Part shown: piece by piece, positions 1-8,587 of the stretch
Numbering within the stretch: position 1 is the stretch's first letter
How the letters are laid out: every line of letters starts with the position of its first letter
Assembly: GCA_001429255.1 (NCBI GenBank)
Contig: LMJI01000001.1
Span: forward strand, 2,645,879-2,709,878
Direction: 5' to 3'
DNA: 64,000 nucleotides
DNA from: Cellulomonas sp. Root930
Lineage (GTDB): Bacteria; Actinomycetota; Actinomycetes; Actinomycetales; Cellulomonadaceae
The notes under the pieces: model-generated
What the model saw: only the letters and a program-made list of their open reading frames with translations
Databases searched by the model: none
Told to the model about the DNA's origin: nothing
Program-made: the position numbers and the translations under genes

Positions 1-131
1 ACGGCTTGGCGGGCCTGGGCGGACACGCCGTGCTTGCCGTTCAGGACCCGGGACACCGTGGCCGTGCTGACGCCGGCCTGCTCGGCCAGATCCGTCAGGC
101 GGGTACGCACAGGCGGCAGCGTAGGGGACAC
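1..131 (-). CDS. LacI-family transcriptional regulator, N-terminal part only
   Basis: Only the first 43 or so codons lie inside the window and the gene runs off the left edge. The visible protein is a typical LacI N-terminal helix-turn-helix: LTDLAEQAGVSTATVSRVLN, followed by the hinge-side residues GKHGVS. These regulators usually repress sugar-use operons and are released by a sugar ligand, which cannot be judged here. I chose the GTG at 131 because AGGAGG lies 4 nt before it. An in-frame ATG at 158 would add nine residues. The gene is divergent from dgt. Confidence 0.85.
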   Translation of the reverse strand, partial: MSPTLPPVRTRLTDLAEQAGVSTATVSRVLNGKHGVSAQARQA

Positions 132-167
132 CTGACCTCCTCGTCCGTCGCCGTTCATGATGTCGCT

Positions 168-188
168 GCGAGAGCGTTGCACACTCGC
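168..188. promoter_or_regulatory. possible operator of the LacI-family gene
   Basis: GCGAG at 168-172 and CTCGC at 184-188 form an inverted repeat in the divergent gap between the LacI-family gene and dgt. The left half contains GAGAGCG, which resembles half of the GAGAGCGCTCTC-type operators bound by actinobacterial LacI proteins. The right half matches poorly, so this is a weak guess at autoregulation. Confidence 0.25.
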
Positions 189-262
189 GCGCGCCGGTGG
201 GGGACGGTCCGCCGGGCATCGGCTGAGACCACCCCGTCGGCCCCGCTCGTTACGCTGGCCCC

Positions 263-1570
263 GTGACCGCACTGGACCAGTCCCTCGACGTCGACGGCTA
301 CGTCGACGCCGACCGGGAGCGCTGGGTGCAGGAGCCGGTCAAGTCCCGTGAGCGTACGGCGTTCGAGCGCGACCGCGCACGTCTGGTGCACTCCTCGGCG
401 CTGCGGCGGCTGGGGGCCAAGACGCAGGTGCTCGGGCCGTCGTCCGACGACTTCGTGCGCACGCGGCTCACGCACACGCTCGAGGTCGCGCAGGTGGGCC
501 GGGAGATCGGCAAGGCGCTGGGGTGCGACCCCGACATCGTCGACACCGCCTGCCTCGCCCACGATCTCGGGCACCCCCCGTTCGGGCACAACGGGGAACG
601 GGCGCTCGCGCACCTGGCCAAGGACATCGGCGGGTTCGAGGGCAACGCGCAGACTCTGCGCCTGCTCACCCGGCTGGAGCCCAAGGTCGTGGCCCCCGAC
701 GGGCGTGCGGTCGGGCTCAACCTCACCCGCGCCAGCCTTGACGCCTCGGTGAAGTACCCGTGGCGGCACCTGCAGGGTCCCGTCAGCGCGGCCAGCGGGA
801 GACCGACGCACAAGTTCGGCGTCTACGAGGACGACCTGCCGGTGTTCGAGTGGCTGCGCGAGCATGCTCCGGACGGCCGCAAGTGCCTCGAGGCGCAGGT
901 CATGGACCTGGCGGACGACATCTCCTACTCCGTGCACGACGTCGAGGACGCCGTCGTCGGCGGGCGCCTGGACCTCGAGGTGCTGGCCGTCCCGGACGAG
1001 CGCGACCGGGTAGTCGAGGCCGTGCAGACCTGGTACGGCGACGGGGTGAGCGCCGACGGCCTGCAGGACGCGATGGACCGGCTCCTGGCGGCGCAGCTGT
1101 GGCGCCCGGGTTTCGACGGCTCCCGCGCCGCGCTGGCCTCGCTCAAGGACTCCACCAGCCAGCTCATCGGCCGGTTCGCCAAGGCCTCCCAGCTGGCCAC
1201 CCGGCAGGAGTACGGGCCGGGGCCGCTCACCCGGTACGCGGCGGACCTGATCGTGCCGCACGAGACCCTCGCGGAGATCCTGGTGCTCAAGGGCCTCGCG
1301 GTCGCCTACGTGATGGCCCCGCGTGAGCTCGAACCCCTCTACCACCGCCAGCGCGAGGTGCTGGTGGACCTGGTGCACGTGCTGTCCGACCGGGCGCCGA
1401 TCGCCCTCGAGCCCCCGTTCGCCGCGGACTGGGCGGAGGCGGCCGACGACGGCGCCCGCCTGCGCGTGGTGATCGACCAGGTGGCCTCGCTCACCGACGT
1501 CTCGGCGGCCGAGCTGCACGCGCGGCTGGTCCACCCGCCCCGGCACGGCGGCCCTGCGGCGCTCGTGTGA
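263..1570 (+). CDS. dgt: deoxyguanosinetriphosphate triphosphohydrolase-like protein (HD domain)
   Basis: This 435-residue protein belongs to the dGTPase family, which hydrolyses dGTP (or other dNTPs) to the nucleoside and triphosphate and so shapes the dNTP pool. The HD-domain metal ligands are visible: H71 in RLTHTLEV, H100-D101 in AHDLGHPPFGHNGE, and the later Asp in MDLADDISYSVHD (about D218). Length is normal for the actinobacterial form. A -10 box TACGCT at 251-256 ends 6 nt before the GTG, so the mRNA is probably leaderless. It sits directly upstream of dnaG, a pairing common in actinobacteria and consistent with a DNA-replication role. Confidence 0.93.
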   Translation: MTALDQSLDVDGYVDADRERWVQEPVKSRERTAFERDRARLVHSSALRRLGAKTQVLGPSSDDFVRTRLTHTLEVAQVGREIGKALGCDPDIVDTACLAHDLGHPPFGHNGERALAHLAKDIGGFEGNAQTLRLLTRLEPKVVAPDGRAVGLNLTRASLDASVKYPWRHLQGPVSAASGRPTHKFGVYEDDLPVFEWLREHAPDGRKCLEAQVMDLADDISYSVHDVEDAVVGGRLDLEVLAVPDERDRVVEAVQTWYGDGVSADGLQDAMDRLLAAQLWRPGFDGSRAALASLKDSTSQLIGRFAKASQLATRQEYGPGPLTRYAADLIVPHETLAEILVLKGLAVAYVMAPRELEPLYHRQREVLVDLVHVLSDRAPIALEPPFAADWAEAADDGARLRVVIDQVASLTDVSAAELHARLVHPPRHGGPAALV

Positions 1571-1611
1571 ACCCGGTCTTCCGGGTGGGCGCCGACGCCT
1601 AGACTCCTCGC

Positions 1612-3543
1612 GTGGCAGGACGCATCCGGCGGGAGGACGTGGAAGCGGTCCGCGAGCGTGCCCACATCGAGGAGATCGTCGGGCAGCACGTCACGCTGAG
1701 GTCCGCGGGCGTGGGCTCGATGAAGGGCCTGTGCCCGTTCCACGACGAGCGCTCACCCTCCTTCCACGTGCGCCCCCAGGTCGGCCGCTACCACTGCTTC
1801 GGCTGCGGCGAGGGCGGCGACGTCATCGACTTCGTGCAGAAGGTCGACGGCCTGGGCTTCTCCGAGGCGGTCGAGTACCTGGCCGGCAAGGTCGGGCTGC
1901 AGCTCCGGTACGAGGAGGGCGGTGCGCCGCGTCCCGGTGAGGAGCCCGGCAAGCGTCGTCGGCTCATCGAGGCGCACAAGGTCGCCGAGGAGTTCTACCG
2001 CGAGCAGCTGAGCACCCCGGCGGCCGCAGCGGGCCGTCAGTTCCTCGCCGAGCGGGGGTTCGACCGCACGGCAGCGGCCGACTTCGGCGTCGGGTTCGCG
2101 CCCCAGGGCTGGGACTCGCTCATGCGCCACCTGCGCGGTCGCGGGTTCACCGAGGCCGAGCTCACGCTCTCCGGGCTGGTCAGCCAGGGGCAGCGCGGCG
2201 TGTACGACCGGTTCCGCGGCAGGCTGGTCTGGCCCATCCGTGAGGTGACGGGGGAGACCGTCGGCTTCGGGGCGCGCCACCTGTTCGCCGAGGACCAGGG
2301 ACCCAAGTACCTGAACACCCCGGAGACCCCGCTCTACAAGAAGTCGCACGTGCTCTACGGGATCGACCTGGCCAAGCGGGACCTGCAGCGCGACAAGCGC
2401 GTCGTCGTCGTCGAGGGGTACACCGACGTCATGGCCATGCACCTGTCGGGCGTCGGCACCGCCGTCGCCACGTGCGGGACCGCGTTCGGCTCGGACCACG
2501 CCCGGATCGTGCGCCGGCTGATCGGCGACTCGGGGTCCAGCGGGGGAGTGCAGCTGGCGTCGGGGGCCTCCGTCGGCGGGGAGATCATCTTCACGTTCGA
2601 CGGTGACGCGGCCGGCCAGAAGGCGGCGCTGCGGGCGTTCGGCGAGGACCAGTCGTTCTCCGCGCAGACGTTCGTCGCCGTCGAGAAGTCGGGCATGGAC
2701 CCGTGCGAGCTCCGCCAGGCGAAGGGACCGGACGCCGTCCGCGCCCTGGTGGCCGGCCGGACCCCGCTCTACGAGTTCGTCATCCGTTCCACCCTCGCGT
2801 CGTACGACCTGCGCACCGCCGAGGGCCGGATCGGCGCGCTGCGGGCGGCGGCTCCGATCGTCGCGGGGATCCGCGACGCCGGGCTGCGCCCCGAGTACAC
2901 GAGGCTGCTGTCGGGCTGGCTGGGGATCGACGACCAGGACTCCGTGCGCCGAGCGGTGCAGGGCGCGTCCCCGTCGACCCGACCTGCCGCCCCCCGCACC
3001 GAGCGCCCGTCGTCCGAGCCGGTGCAGGTGCCGGTCGCCCGCATGCCCGTCCCCGACCGCCGGGACCCGGTCGCGCAGATCGAGCGGACCGCCCTGGAGG
3101 TCGTGCTGCAGCGCCCGGACCTCGTGGCCCCCGACTTCGACGAGCTGCCGTCCGACGCCTTCGGCGCCCCCGCGTACCGCGCCGTGCACGAGGCGATCCG
3201 CGCGGCCGGCGGACTGACCGTCGCGCGCCCGCTGCTGCAGAGCTCGGGCGGATCGACCGGCTGGGTGGGGGCCGTGATCGAGCAGGCCGCCGAGCCGGTC
3301 CGCGCTCTGGTCACCGAGCTCGCCGTCGCACCGCTGCCCGAGGACCGGCCGGAGTCGCTCGAGGGGTACGTGAAGGGCGTCGTGCTCCGCCTGGTGGAGA
3401 TCGGGTTCACGCGGCACATCGCCGATCTCCGCGGACGCCTGCAGCGGATGGACGCCGAGGCCGACCCGGCCGCCTACCAGGCCGCGTTCGCGGAGCTCGT
3501 CGAGGTCGAGGGCCGCCGCCGGAACCTGCGGGAGAGCGCCTGA
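1612..3543 (+). CDS. dnaG: DNA primase
   Basis: DnaG makes the RNA primers used at the replication fork. The 643-residue protein has the N-terminal CHC2 zinc finger (C41-P-F-H44 with C62-F-G-C65). It then has the TOPRIM catalytic core with VVVVEGYTDVMA at about 264-275 and FDGDAAG at about 329-335, and a C-terminal region for helicase contact. A glycine/serine-rich stretch of about 16 residues (307-322) sits between the two TOPRIM motifs, where mycobacterial primase has only about four. A TAGACT box at 1600-1605 ends 6 nt before the GTG start, indicating a leaderless transcript. The gene follows dgt after 41 bp. Confidence 0.97.
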   Translation: MAGRIRREDVEAVRERAHIEEIVGQHVTLRSAGVGSMKGLCPFHDERSPSFHVRPQVGRYHCFGCGEGGDVIDFVQKVDGLGFSEAVEYLAGKVGLQLRYEEGGAPRPGEEPGKRRRLIEAHKVAEEFYREQLSTPAAAAGRQFLAERGFDRTAAADFGVGFAPQGWDSLMRHLRGRGFTEAELTLSGLVSQGQRGVYDRFRGRLVWPIREVTGETVGFGARHLFAEDQGPKYLNTPETPLYKKSHVLYGIDLAKRDLQRDKRVVVVEGYTDVMAMHLSGVGTAVATCGTAFGSDHARIVRRLIGDSGSSGGVQLASGASVGGEIIFTFDGDAAGQKAALRAFGEDQSFSAQTFVAVEKSGMDPCELRQAKGPDAVRALVAGRTPLYEFVIRSTLASYDLRTAEGRIGALRAAAPIVAGIRDAGLRPEYTRLLSGWLGIDDQDSVRRAVQGASPSTRPAAPRTERPSSEPVQVPVARMPVPDRRDPVAQIERTALEVVLQRPDLVAPDFDELPSDAFGAPAYRAVHEAIRAAGGLTVARPLLQSSGGSTGWVGAVIEQAAEPVRALVTELAVAPLPEDRPESLEGYVKGVVLRLVEIGFTRHIADLRGRLQRMDAEADPAAYQAAFAELVEVEGRRRNLRESA

Positions 3544-3544
3544 C

Positions 3545-3563
3545 ATAGGTGAGGCAATCCTGC
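3545..3563. promoter_or_regulatory. candidate DtxR/IdeR iron box
   Basis: The 19 bases beginning ATAGGTGAGGCAATCC match the IdeR/DtxR consensus (TTAGGTTAGGCTAACCTAA) at about 13 of 19 positions, including both TAGG/CCT cores. The site lies 67 bp before a VIT-type iron/manganese transporter, a gene class known to be iron-regulated in mycobacteria. The match was counted by eye. Confidence 0.5.
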
Positions 3564-3629
3564 GTTACCGCAGGTCAGGGCAGGCTTTGCTTCGATGACA
3601 AGCCGCCCCGGGGTGCCTACCGTGGAGGT

Positions 3630-4202
3630 ATGACCGTCCTCCAGACGCACCGACCGGCCCCCACGCTGAGGAGCCTGAACTGGCTGCGCGCCGGTGTCCT
3701 CGGCGCCAACGACGGGATCGTCTCGGTCGCCGCGACCGTGCTCGGCGTCGCCGGCGCAGCCACGCCGGTGGGCACGATCGCACTCGCGGGCATCGCGGCG
3801 CTCGTCGCCGGAGCGTTGTCCATGGCGGCGGGGGAGTACGTGTCGGTGAGCAGCCAGCGCGACGCGGAGCGGTCCGCCGTGCGGCGCGGGCGGGTGCTGC
3901 CGACGCTGGTGGTGACGGGTCCCGAGGAGTACACGAACCCGTGGCACGCAGCCGTGGCGTCGCTCGGCGCGTTCCTGGTCGGCGGGCTCGTCCCGTTGCT
4001 CGTCGTGCTGGCCCCCTGGGGTGCCGTGCGGGCGCCGGCCACGTTCGCCGCGGTCGTCGTCGCGCTGGTCCTCACGGGACTGGTCGCGGCGCGGTTCAGC
4101 GACGCAGAGCCGCGGCGGGCCGTGGTCCGCAACGTGCTCGGGGGCTCGATCGCGATGGCCGTGACCTACGCGGTGGGCTCGCTGGTCGGGCTGTCGATCT
4201 AG
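3630..4202 (+). CDS. VIT1/CCC1-family iron or manganese transporter
   Basis: This 190-residue membrane protein carries the VIT1/CCC1 signature: an N-terminal LRAGVLGANDGIVS helix, then a glycine- and alanine-rich helix ending in MAAGEYVSVSSQ with acidic residues, and three further hydrophobic segments near the C-terminus. Relatives move Fe2+ or Mn2+ out of the cytosol. It lacks the long cytosolic metal-binding domain of plant VIT1. I took the ATG at 3630 because GGAGGT stands directly before it. A TACCGT box at 3618-3623 also allows leaderless reading from the same codon. A putative DtxR/IdeR box lies upstream, which suggests iron control. Confidence 0.85.
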   Translation: MTVLQTHRPAPTLRSLNWLRAGVLGANDGIVSVAATVLGVAGAATPVGTIALAGIAALVAGALSMAAGEYVSVSSQRDAERSAVRRGRVLPTLVVTGPEEYTNPWHAAVASLGAFLVGGLVPLLVVLAPWGAVRAPATFAAVVVALVLTGLVAARFSDAEPRRAVVRNVLGGSIAMAVTYAVGSLVGLSI

Positions 4203-4206
4203 CCGC

Positions 4207-5004
4207 TCACCGCAGCGGGACGAGCCCCGTGGCGCCGGTCGTCGGCAGGAGTGCGTGCACCGCCGCGGTGACGGTCATGGCCCGGATGGAGAGCTGGCCG
4301 CCGTAGTAGGACAGGAACGCGGTGTCGGTGGCGTCCCGGCCCGTGGCGATCCGGACCAGCGACTCGCGCGGGGCCAGCCTCGTGGCGTCGACCACGTGCC
4401 ACGCACCGTCCACGTAGGCCTCCGCGACCGCGTGGAAGTCCATGGGCTTGAGCCCGGGCGCGTAGACGGAGGCGAGGCGGGCGGGCACGTCCTTGGCCCG
4501 CAGCAGCGCGACGACGAGGTGTGCGAAGTCGCGGCACACGCCCCGGCGCTTGAGCAGGGTGTCCGTGGCGCCGTCGGTCGGCAGGCTCGAGCCCGACAGG
4601 TACGTGACGTGCCCGGTGACCCAGGCGACGACCGCGTCGAGCAGCTCGGGGCCCTCGAGGCCCTTGAACTGGTCCCGGGCGAAGGCCAGGAGCCGGTCGG
4701 AGTCCGCGTAGCGGCTGGGCCGCCGGTACTCGACCAGGTCGACGTCCTCGATGGCGGGCAGGTCGGCCTGGCCGGTGATCGTGGCCTGGTAGTCGACCAC
4801 CAGACGGCCCGCCGGAGCGAGCACGCGGTGCGTGCGACCGCCGTGGGCCATCTTGATCTCGGAGACGTCCATCGGGCCGTCCTCGTGCCGCACCGAGAGG
4901 ATCTCGGAGCGGTCGTAGGCACCGTCCGCGACGGCGACGGAGAGCAGGATCTCGAGCGGGGTGCGCACGTCCAAGGACAGGTGCGAGGTGACGGTGCGCA
5001 GCAC
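4207..5004 (-). CDS. transglutaminase-like domain protein
   Basis: The protein has about 265 residues from the GTG at 5004, which has GAAAGGA 9 nt upstream. The N-terminal half is the beta-sandwich often found before bacterial transglutaminase-like cores. The C-terminal half has the Cys-His-Asp papain-like triad: Cys in RRGVCRDFAHL, His in PMDFHAVAEAYV and Asp in WHVVDATRL. Family members cleave or cross-link peptides; the substrate cannot be predicted. No signal peptide is visible, so it is probably cytoplasmic. It converges on the VIT gene with a 4-bp gap and stands alone. Confidence 0.85.
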   Translation of the reverse strand: MLRTVTSHLSLDVRTPLEILLSVAVADGAYDRSEILSVRHEDGPMDVSEIKMAHGGRTHRVLAPAGRLVVDYQATITGQADLPAIEDVDLVEYRRPSRYADSDRLLAFARDQFKGLEGPELLDAVVAWVTGHVTYLSGSSLPTDGATDTLLKRRGVCRDFAHLVVALLRAKDVPARLASVYAPGLKPMDFHAVAEAYVDGAWHVVDATRLAPRESLVRIATGRDATDTAFLSYYGGQLSIRAMTVTAAVHALLPTTGATGLVPLR

Positions 5005-5255
5005 GGCCGGGGGTCCTTTCCCGGCCATCGGCGGCCGGACCATCCAAGGGGGCAGGCGCAAGTGTGAGGCTCGCGGGGCCATCCGTCCAGCCCGCGGACA
5101 CACCCCCGTGAAGGTGCAGGTCAGGGCGTTCTGTGACGGCGGCCGGGGGGCCGGGACGACGGCTCCGGAAGGCGGTCCCGGACCCCCTGGAATCCTTCGG
5201 CATCCTCGCTCGTTATGTCACACGAGAATGATGACGACTAGTGGTGAGGAGCACC

Positions 5256-5672
5256 ATGACGCGACGGACAGCAGGCCGTGTGGAGTTCGAGGACGAGCAG
5301 GGCCAGATGGTCCGGTACGTGCGCCACGAGAACGGCAGGGGCCCTGTCGCCCCGACGGCGCGGGTCCACGACGGGGCCTGGCTGGCGGAGACCGCGTACG
5401 TCGAGGCCGGCGCGATCATCGGCGACGGGTCGCGCGTGGGAGCGGGGAGCTGGATCGACGCGGGCGCCGTGATCGGCACCGACGTGCTGGTGGACCGGAA
5501 CGTGCACGTGGGACCCGGCACGCACGTCGGGGACGGCGCACGGATCGGCGCGGGCGCACGCCTCGGACGGGACGTCCTGGTGGAGCCGCGCGCACGCGTC
5601 GAGGCCGACCAGGTGGTCGACGACGGCGGTCGGGTGCGACGTCGCAGCTCCGGGTACGGGATGGCGGCCTAG
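5256..5672 (+). CDS. left-handed beta-helix (hexapeptide-repeat) protein
   Basis: This 138-residue protein is built largely of hexapeptide repeats (AYVEAG, AIIGDG, SRVGAG, SWIDAG and so on, about residues 45-115). They fold into a left-handed beta-helix, as in acyltransferases and gamma-carbonic anhydrases. The three zinc-binding histidines of gamma-carbonic anhydrase are not evident and no acyltransferase catalytic histidine is obvious, so the function is unknown. The ATG at 5256 was chosen for GAGGAG upstream. An endonuclease IV-like gene follows 22 bp later. Confidence 0.7.
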   Translation: MTRRTAGRVEFEDEQGQMVRYVRHENGRGPVAPTARVHDGAWLAETAYVEAGAIIGDGSRVGAGSWIDAGAVIGTDVLVDRNVHVGPGTHVGDGARIGAGARLGRDVLVEPRARVEADQVVDDGGRVRRRSSGYGMAA

Positions 5673-5694
5673 CGCGGCTGGTCTAGCCTGGCGC

Positions 5695-6480
5695 GTGGCC
5701 GACCGGAAGGAGATCGACGTGGTGCTCATCGGCGCTCACGTGCGCGGCGACGACCCGGTGGCGGCGGCCGCCGAGACGGGTGCGGACAGCGTGCAGCTGT
5801 TCCTGGCGGACCCCCAGGGCTGGAAGAAGCCGGTGCCGCGCGACGACGCCGACGCGCTGGTCGCCTCCGGCCTCGGGGTGTACGCGCACGCGCCCTACCT
5901 GGTCAACGTCGCGTCCACGAACAACCGGATCCGCATCCCGAGCCGCAACATGATCGCCCAGCACGCGGCCGCGGCGGCGAGCCTGGGCGCACGCGGGCTC
6001 GTGGTGCACGGCGGTCACGTGGGCGACGGCGACGACATCGCGGTCGGCATCGACAACTGGCGCAAGACGTTCGAGCGCGCCACGTTCCCCGTCCGCGTGC
6101 TCGTCGAGAACACGGCCGGCGGGGAGAACGCGTGCGCGCGCACCCTCGACCGGATCGCGATGCTCTGGGACGCGATCGGTCAGTACGACGTCGGCCTCTG
6201 CCTGGACACCTGCCACGCCTGGGCCGCGGGCGAGGACCTCGAGACCGTCGTGGAGCGCGTGCGCGCCATCACCGGCCGGGTCGACCTCGTGCACGCGAAC
6301 AGCTCACGGGACCCGGCGGCGTCCGCGCGGGACCGGCACGCGGGCTTCGCCTCGGGCACGATCCCGCCCGAGCTCATCGCCCACGTGGTGCGTGAGGCCG
6401 CGTGCGACGCCCTCGTGGAGACCCCGGCCGAGACCCAGGCCGAGGACATCGCGTTCCTGCGGGCGGCGCTCGCCAGCTGA
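5695..6480 (+). CDS. endonuclease IV-like (AP endonuclease family 2) protein
   Basis: The 261-residue protein has the TIM-barrel layout of Nfo-type AP endonucleases, which cut DNA at abasic sites using three zinc ions. Metal-site segments are visible: HAPYLVN, VVHGGHVGDG, LVENTAGG, CLDTCHAWAAG and VHANSSRDPAASARDRHAG, ending with LVETP. This matches family 2 well, so a DNA-repair role is likely, although the same barrel is used by xylose isomerase-like enzymes. TAGCCT at 5684-5689 ends 5 nt before the GTG, which supports a leaderless start. Confidence 0.82.
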   Translation: MADRKEIDVVLIGAHVRGDDPVAAAAETGADSVQLFLADPQGWKKPVPRDDADALVASGLGVYAHAPYLVNVASTNNRIRIPSRNMIAQHAAAAASLGARGLVVHGGHVGDGDDIAVGIDNWRKTFERATFPVRVLVENTAGGENACARTLDRIAMLWDAIGQYDVGLCLDTCHAWAAGEDLETVVERVRAITGRVDLVHANSSRDPAASARDRHAGFASGTIPPELIAHVVREAACDALVETPAETQAEDIAFLRAALAS

Positions 6481-6489
6481 GCGTCCGTC

Positions 6490-6672
6490 TCAGGCTCTCG
6501 TCCGCACCACCGTCAGGTCCGGCCCGGGGAACACGAGCGTCTCGTGCCCGTCGTCGAACCGCACGACGTACGGGCCGTCCGCGCCACGCGCCTCGATCAC
6601 CGTCCCGCCGCGGTCCGCCGTCCCCACGGTCCGGCCATGGATGACGACCTTGTCACCGACCTCTGCGTGCAT
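6490..6672 (-). CDS. DUF1918 small protein
   Basis: A 60-residue protein beginning MHAEVGDKVVIHGRTVG matches the DUF1918 family, small SH3-like barrels found across actinobacteria with no established role. The ATG at 6672 is preceded by GTGAGGACG. A TAGCCT box further upstream is a likely -10. It converges on the endonuclease IV-like gene. Confidence 0.85.
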   Translation of the reverse strand: MHAEVGDKVVIHGRTVGTADRGGTVIEARGADGPYVVRFDDGHETLVFPGPDLTVVRTRA

Positions 6673-6754
6673 CGTCCTCACCTCACTGCCCAGGCTAGGA
6701 CGACTGGCACGGACACGTCGCGTCCCGTGGCAAAGTTCGTCCAGCAAGGACGAT

Positions 6755-7273
6755 CTACGAGACCTCGTGCAGCGGAGCGACGGGCACCCGGGCGCGCGCG
6801 GCCGCGGGGCTGCGCAGATCGCTCAGGGACACGCCGATGCCGTAGGTGAGGAACTGCCCCACCGGCTGGATCTCGATGATCCGGCACTCGGCGCGGCGCT
6901 CGGGCGGGACCAGGGACGCCAGCCGCTCCGGTGCCTCCGGCATCGCTCCGGCCGGGTGCACGACCGCCGTCGCGTGGAAGCTCACCGTCGCGGGCGGGAT
7001 CGGGAGGACGAGGGACAGCAGCCCTCCGCGCCGCACCGGCACGGTCACGGCGAGCCGACCGTCGTCCGCGAGGTGTCGCGCCTTCCAGCTGTCGGGCGCC
7101 ACCGCGACGTACATCCGGCCCCCTGTCGCGACGTAGACGACGCCGCTGGACCGCGGCTCGCCCGTCGGCGTCAGATGGCTGAGCACCGCGAACGACGCCC
7201 TCTCGATCGCGCGCCACACGTCCTCGCTCGTCGGCCGGTGCGCCGGCCCGTCCTCGCGCTCCACGGTCCTCAT
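6755..7273 (-). CDS. pyridoxamine 5'-phosphate oxidase-like FMN-binding protein
   Basis: The 172-residue protein has the split-barrel flavin-binding pattern: FAVLSHLTPTGEPRSSGVVYVATGGRMYVAV, followed by KARHLADDGRLAVTVPVRRG. Relatives include F420- or FMN-dependent reductases and heme-using proteins, so the cofactor is uncertain. Hydrophobic stretches in the middle (LLSLVLPIPPATVSF) are part of the barrel rather than membrane spans. The start could be the ATG at 7273 or the GTG at 7264, which has a better-spaced GAGG. It stands alone. Confidence 0.7.
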   Translation of the reverse strand: MRTVEREDGPAHRPTSEDVWRAIERASFAVLSHLTPTGEPRSSGVVYVATGGRMYVAVAPDSWKARHLADDGRLAVTVPVRRGGLLSLVLPIPPATVSFHATAVVHPAGAMPEAPERLASLVPPERRAECRIIEIQPVGQFLTYGIGVSLSDLRSPAAARARVPVAPLHEVS

Positions 7274-7515
7274 CCCTTCGTCCTGGCGTCGTCACCTGTG
7301 CCGTCCGACCAGCGTGTCGCCGGACTGCCGCGCACGGCAGGGCCCAAGGTCCCTCGCGCGCGACGGCGGAGGCGTCGACCGAGTCGCAGGAGGCGGCGAC
7401 TCGGGTCACGACACGCCGCAGACACGGTGGGTGGCGTCCCTCGGGGGTGTGAATGGAGGGGTGAAGGCGTGGGACGTTCGTCCCATGACTGCCAGTCAGA
7501 GGCGATGCTGGGGCC

Positions 7516-7713
7516 ATGGGAAACGACGAGGCGACCTGGCGCATCGACGTCACCGACGGCGACATCCGCGCGGCGAAGCGGGCCTGGCAGGACGCCAGCG
7601 AGCGCGGCACCGACAACGACGAGATCGCCAGCCGGTATGCGACCTACCGGCAGCTCGTGGTCGGTCAGGCTCAGCAGATCGCCGACGACTTCCGCGCGCG
7701 CCGGGTGGGCTGA
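7516..7713 (+). CDS. small hypothetical protein
   Basis: This encodes 65 residues, charged and probably helical (WRIDVTDGDIRAAKRAWQDA), with no recognised domain. GATGCT at 7504-7509 ends 6 nt before the ATG, the same leaderless spacing seen throughout this region, and codon use fits its neighbours. These points support it being a real gene. The preceding 240 bp (7274-7515) show no convincing gene. Confidence 0.6.
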   Translation: MGNDEATWRIDVTDGDIRAAKRAWQDASERGTDNDEIASRYATYRQLVVGQAQQIADDFRARRVG

Positions 7714-7726
7714 CGGCAGGCGAGAG

Positions 7727-8587
7727 TCAGCCGGCTGCGGTGGTGCGCAGGTAGGCCTCCAGGCTGAGGGGCGCGGAGCCGGTGAGGTCCTGCACCGCGC
7801 TGGACACGTGCGCCATGGCGTTGCCGGCGATCGCGGTGTACGTGCTGACCCAGGCGTCGACCTGCCAGTGCGGGGCCCCGAAACCGGCACGGGACGCGTA
7901 CGCCTCGTCGAGCGTCTCGTCGTGGAAGCGCACGTCCGTGTCGCGGACCGCCGAGATCGTGGCCGCGACGTCGCGCAGGGTCAGCGCCTCCGGGCCGGTC
8001 AGGTCGTAGGACCGGTGCGCGTGCGCCGCCGGCTCGCCGAGGACGGAGGCGGCGACGCGCGCCACGTCGGCGCGCGCGACGAACGCGCAGGCGCCGTCAC
8101 CGGCGGGGCCGCGGATGACGCCGTCGGCACCGACGAGGGCCTCGGTGAAGTCGAGGTAGAAGCTGTCGCGCAGGAACGTCCAGGCCATCCCGGAGGCCGT
8201 GATGTGCTCCTCGGTGGCGAAGTGGTCGCGGGCGAGGGTGAAGGTCGCGTCGGGGGCCGCCCCGAGGAACGAGGTGTAGACGACGTGCCCGACGCCGGCC
8301 GCGGCGGCCGCGTCCACGAACGTGCGGTGCTGGGTGAGCCGGTCGGCGCTCTCCGAGGCGGAGACCATGAACAGCACCTCGACGTCGTCCAGCGCCCGTG
8401 TGGCGGCGTCCAGGTCGCCGTACTCCGCGGTCGCGACGTCGGTGACCATGGCGTGACTCGGAACCCGCGGGCTGGTCGGGTCGCGCACGACGAGCCGGTG
8501 CGGTGTGCCAGCGGCGTCGAGCAGGCGCGCGACGAGACCGCCGAGCTGGCCCGTGGCTCCGGTGACGGCGAGGGACCGGGCGGTCAT
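7727..8587 (-). CDS. NmrA-like NAD(P)-binding (atypical SDR) protein
   Basis: The 286-residue protein begins MTARSLAVTGATGQLGGLVA, a Rossmann fold with the TGATGxLG motif of atypical short-chain dehydrogenases such as NmrA and the quinone reductase QorB. The catalytic YxxxK pair is absent, as is usual for this group. It may reduce quinones or act as a redox sensor. Its ATG overlaps the stop of the upstream hydrolase gene (ATGA), so the two are co-translated. Confidence 0.85.
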   Translation of the reverse strand: MTARSLAVTGATGQLGGLVARLLDAAGTPHRLVVRDPTSPRVPSHAMVTDVATAEYGDLDAATRALDDVEVLFMVSASESADRLTQHRTFVDAAAAAGVGHVVYTSFLGAAPDATFTLARDHFATEEHITASGMAWTFLRDSFYLDFTEALVGADGVIRGPAGDGACAFVARADVARVAASVLGEPAAHAHRSYDLTGPEALTLRDVAATISAVRDTDVRFHDETLDEAYASRAGFGAPHWQVDAWVSTYTAIAGNAMAHVSSAVQDLTGSAPLSLEAYLRTTAAG

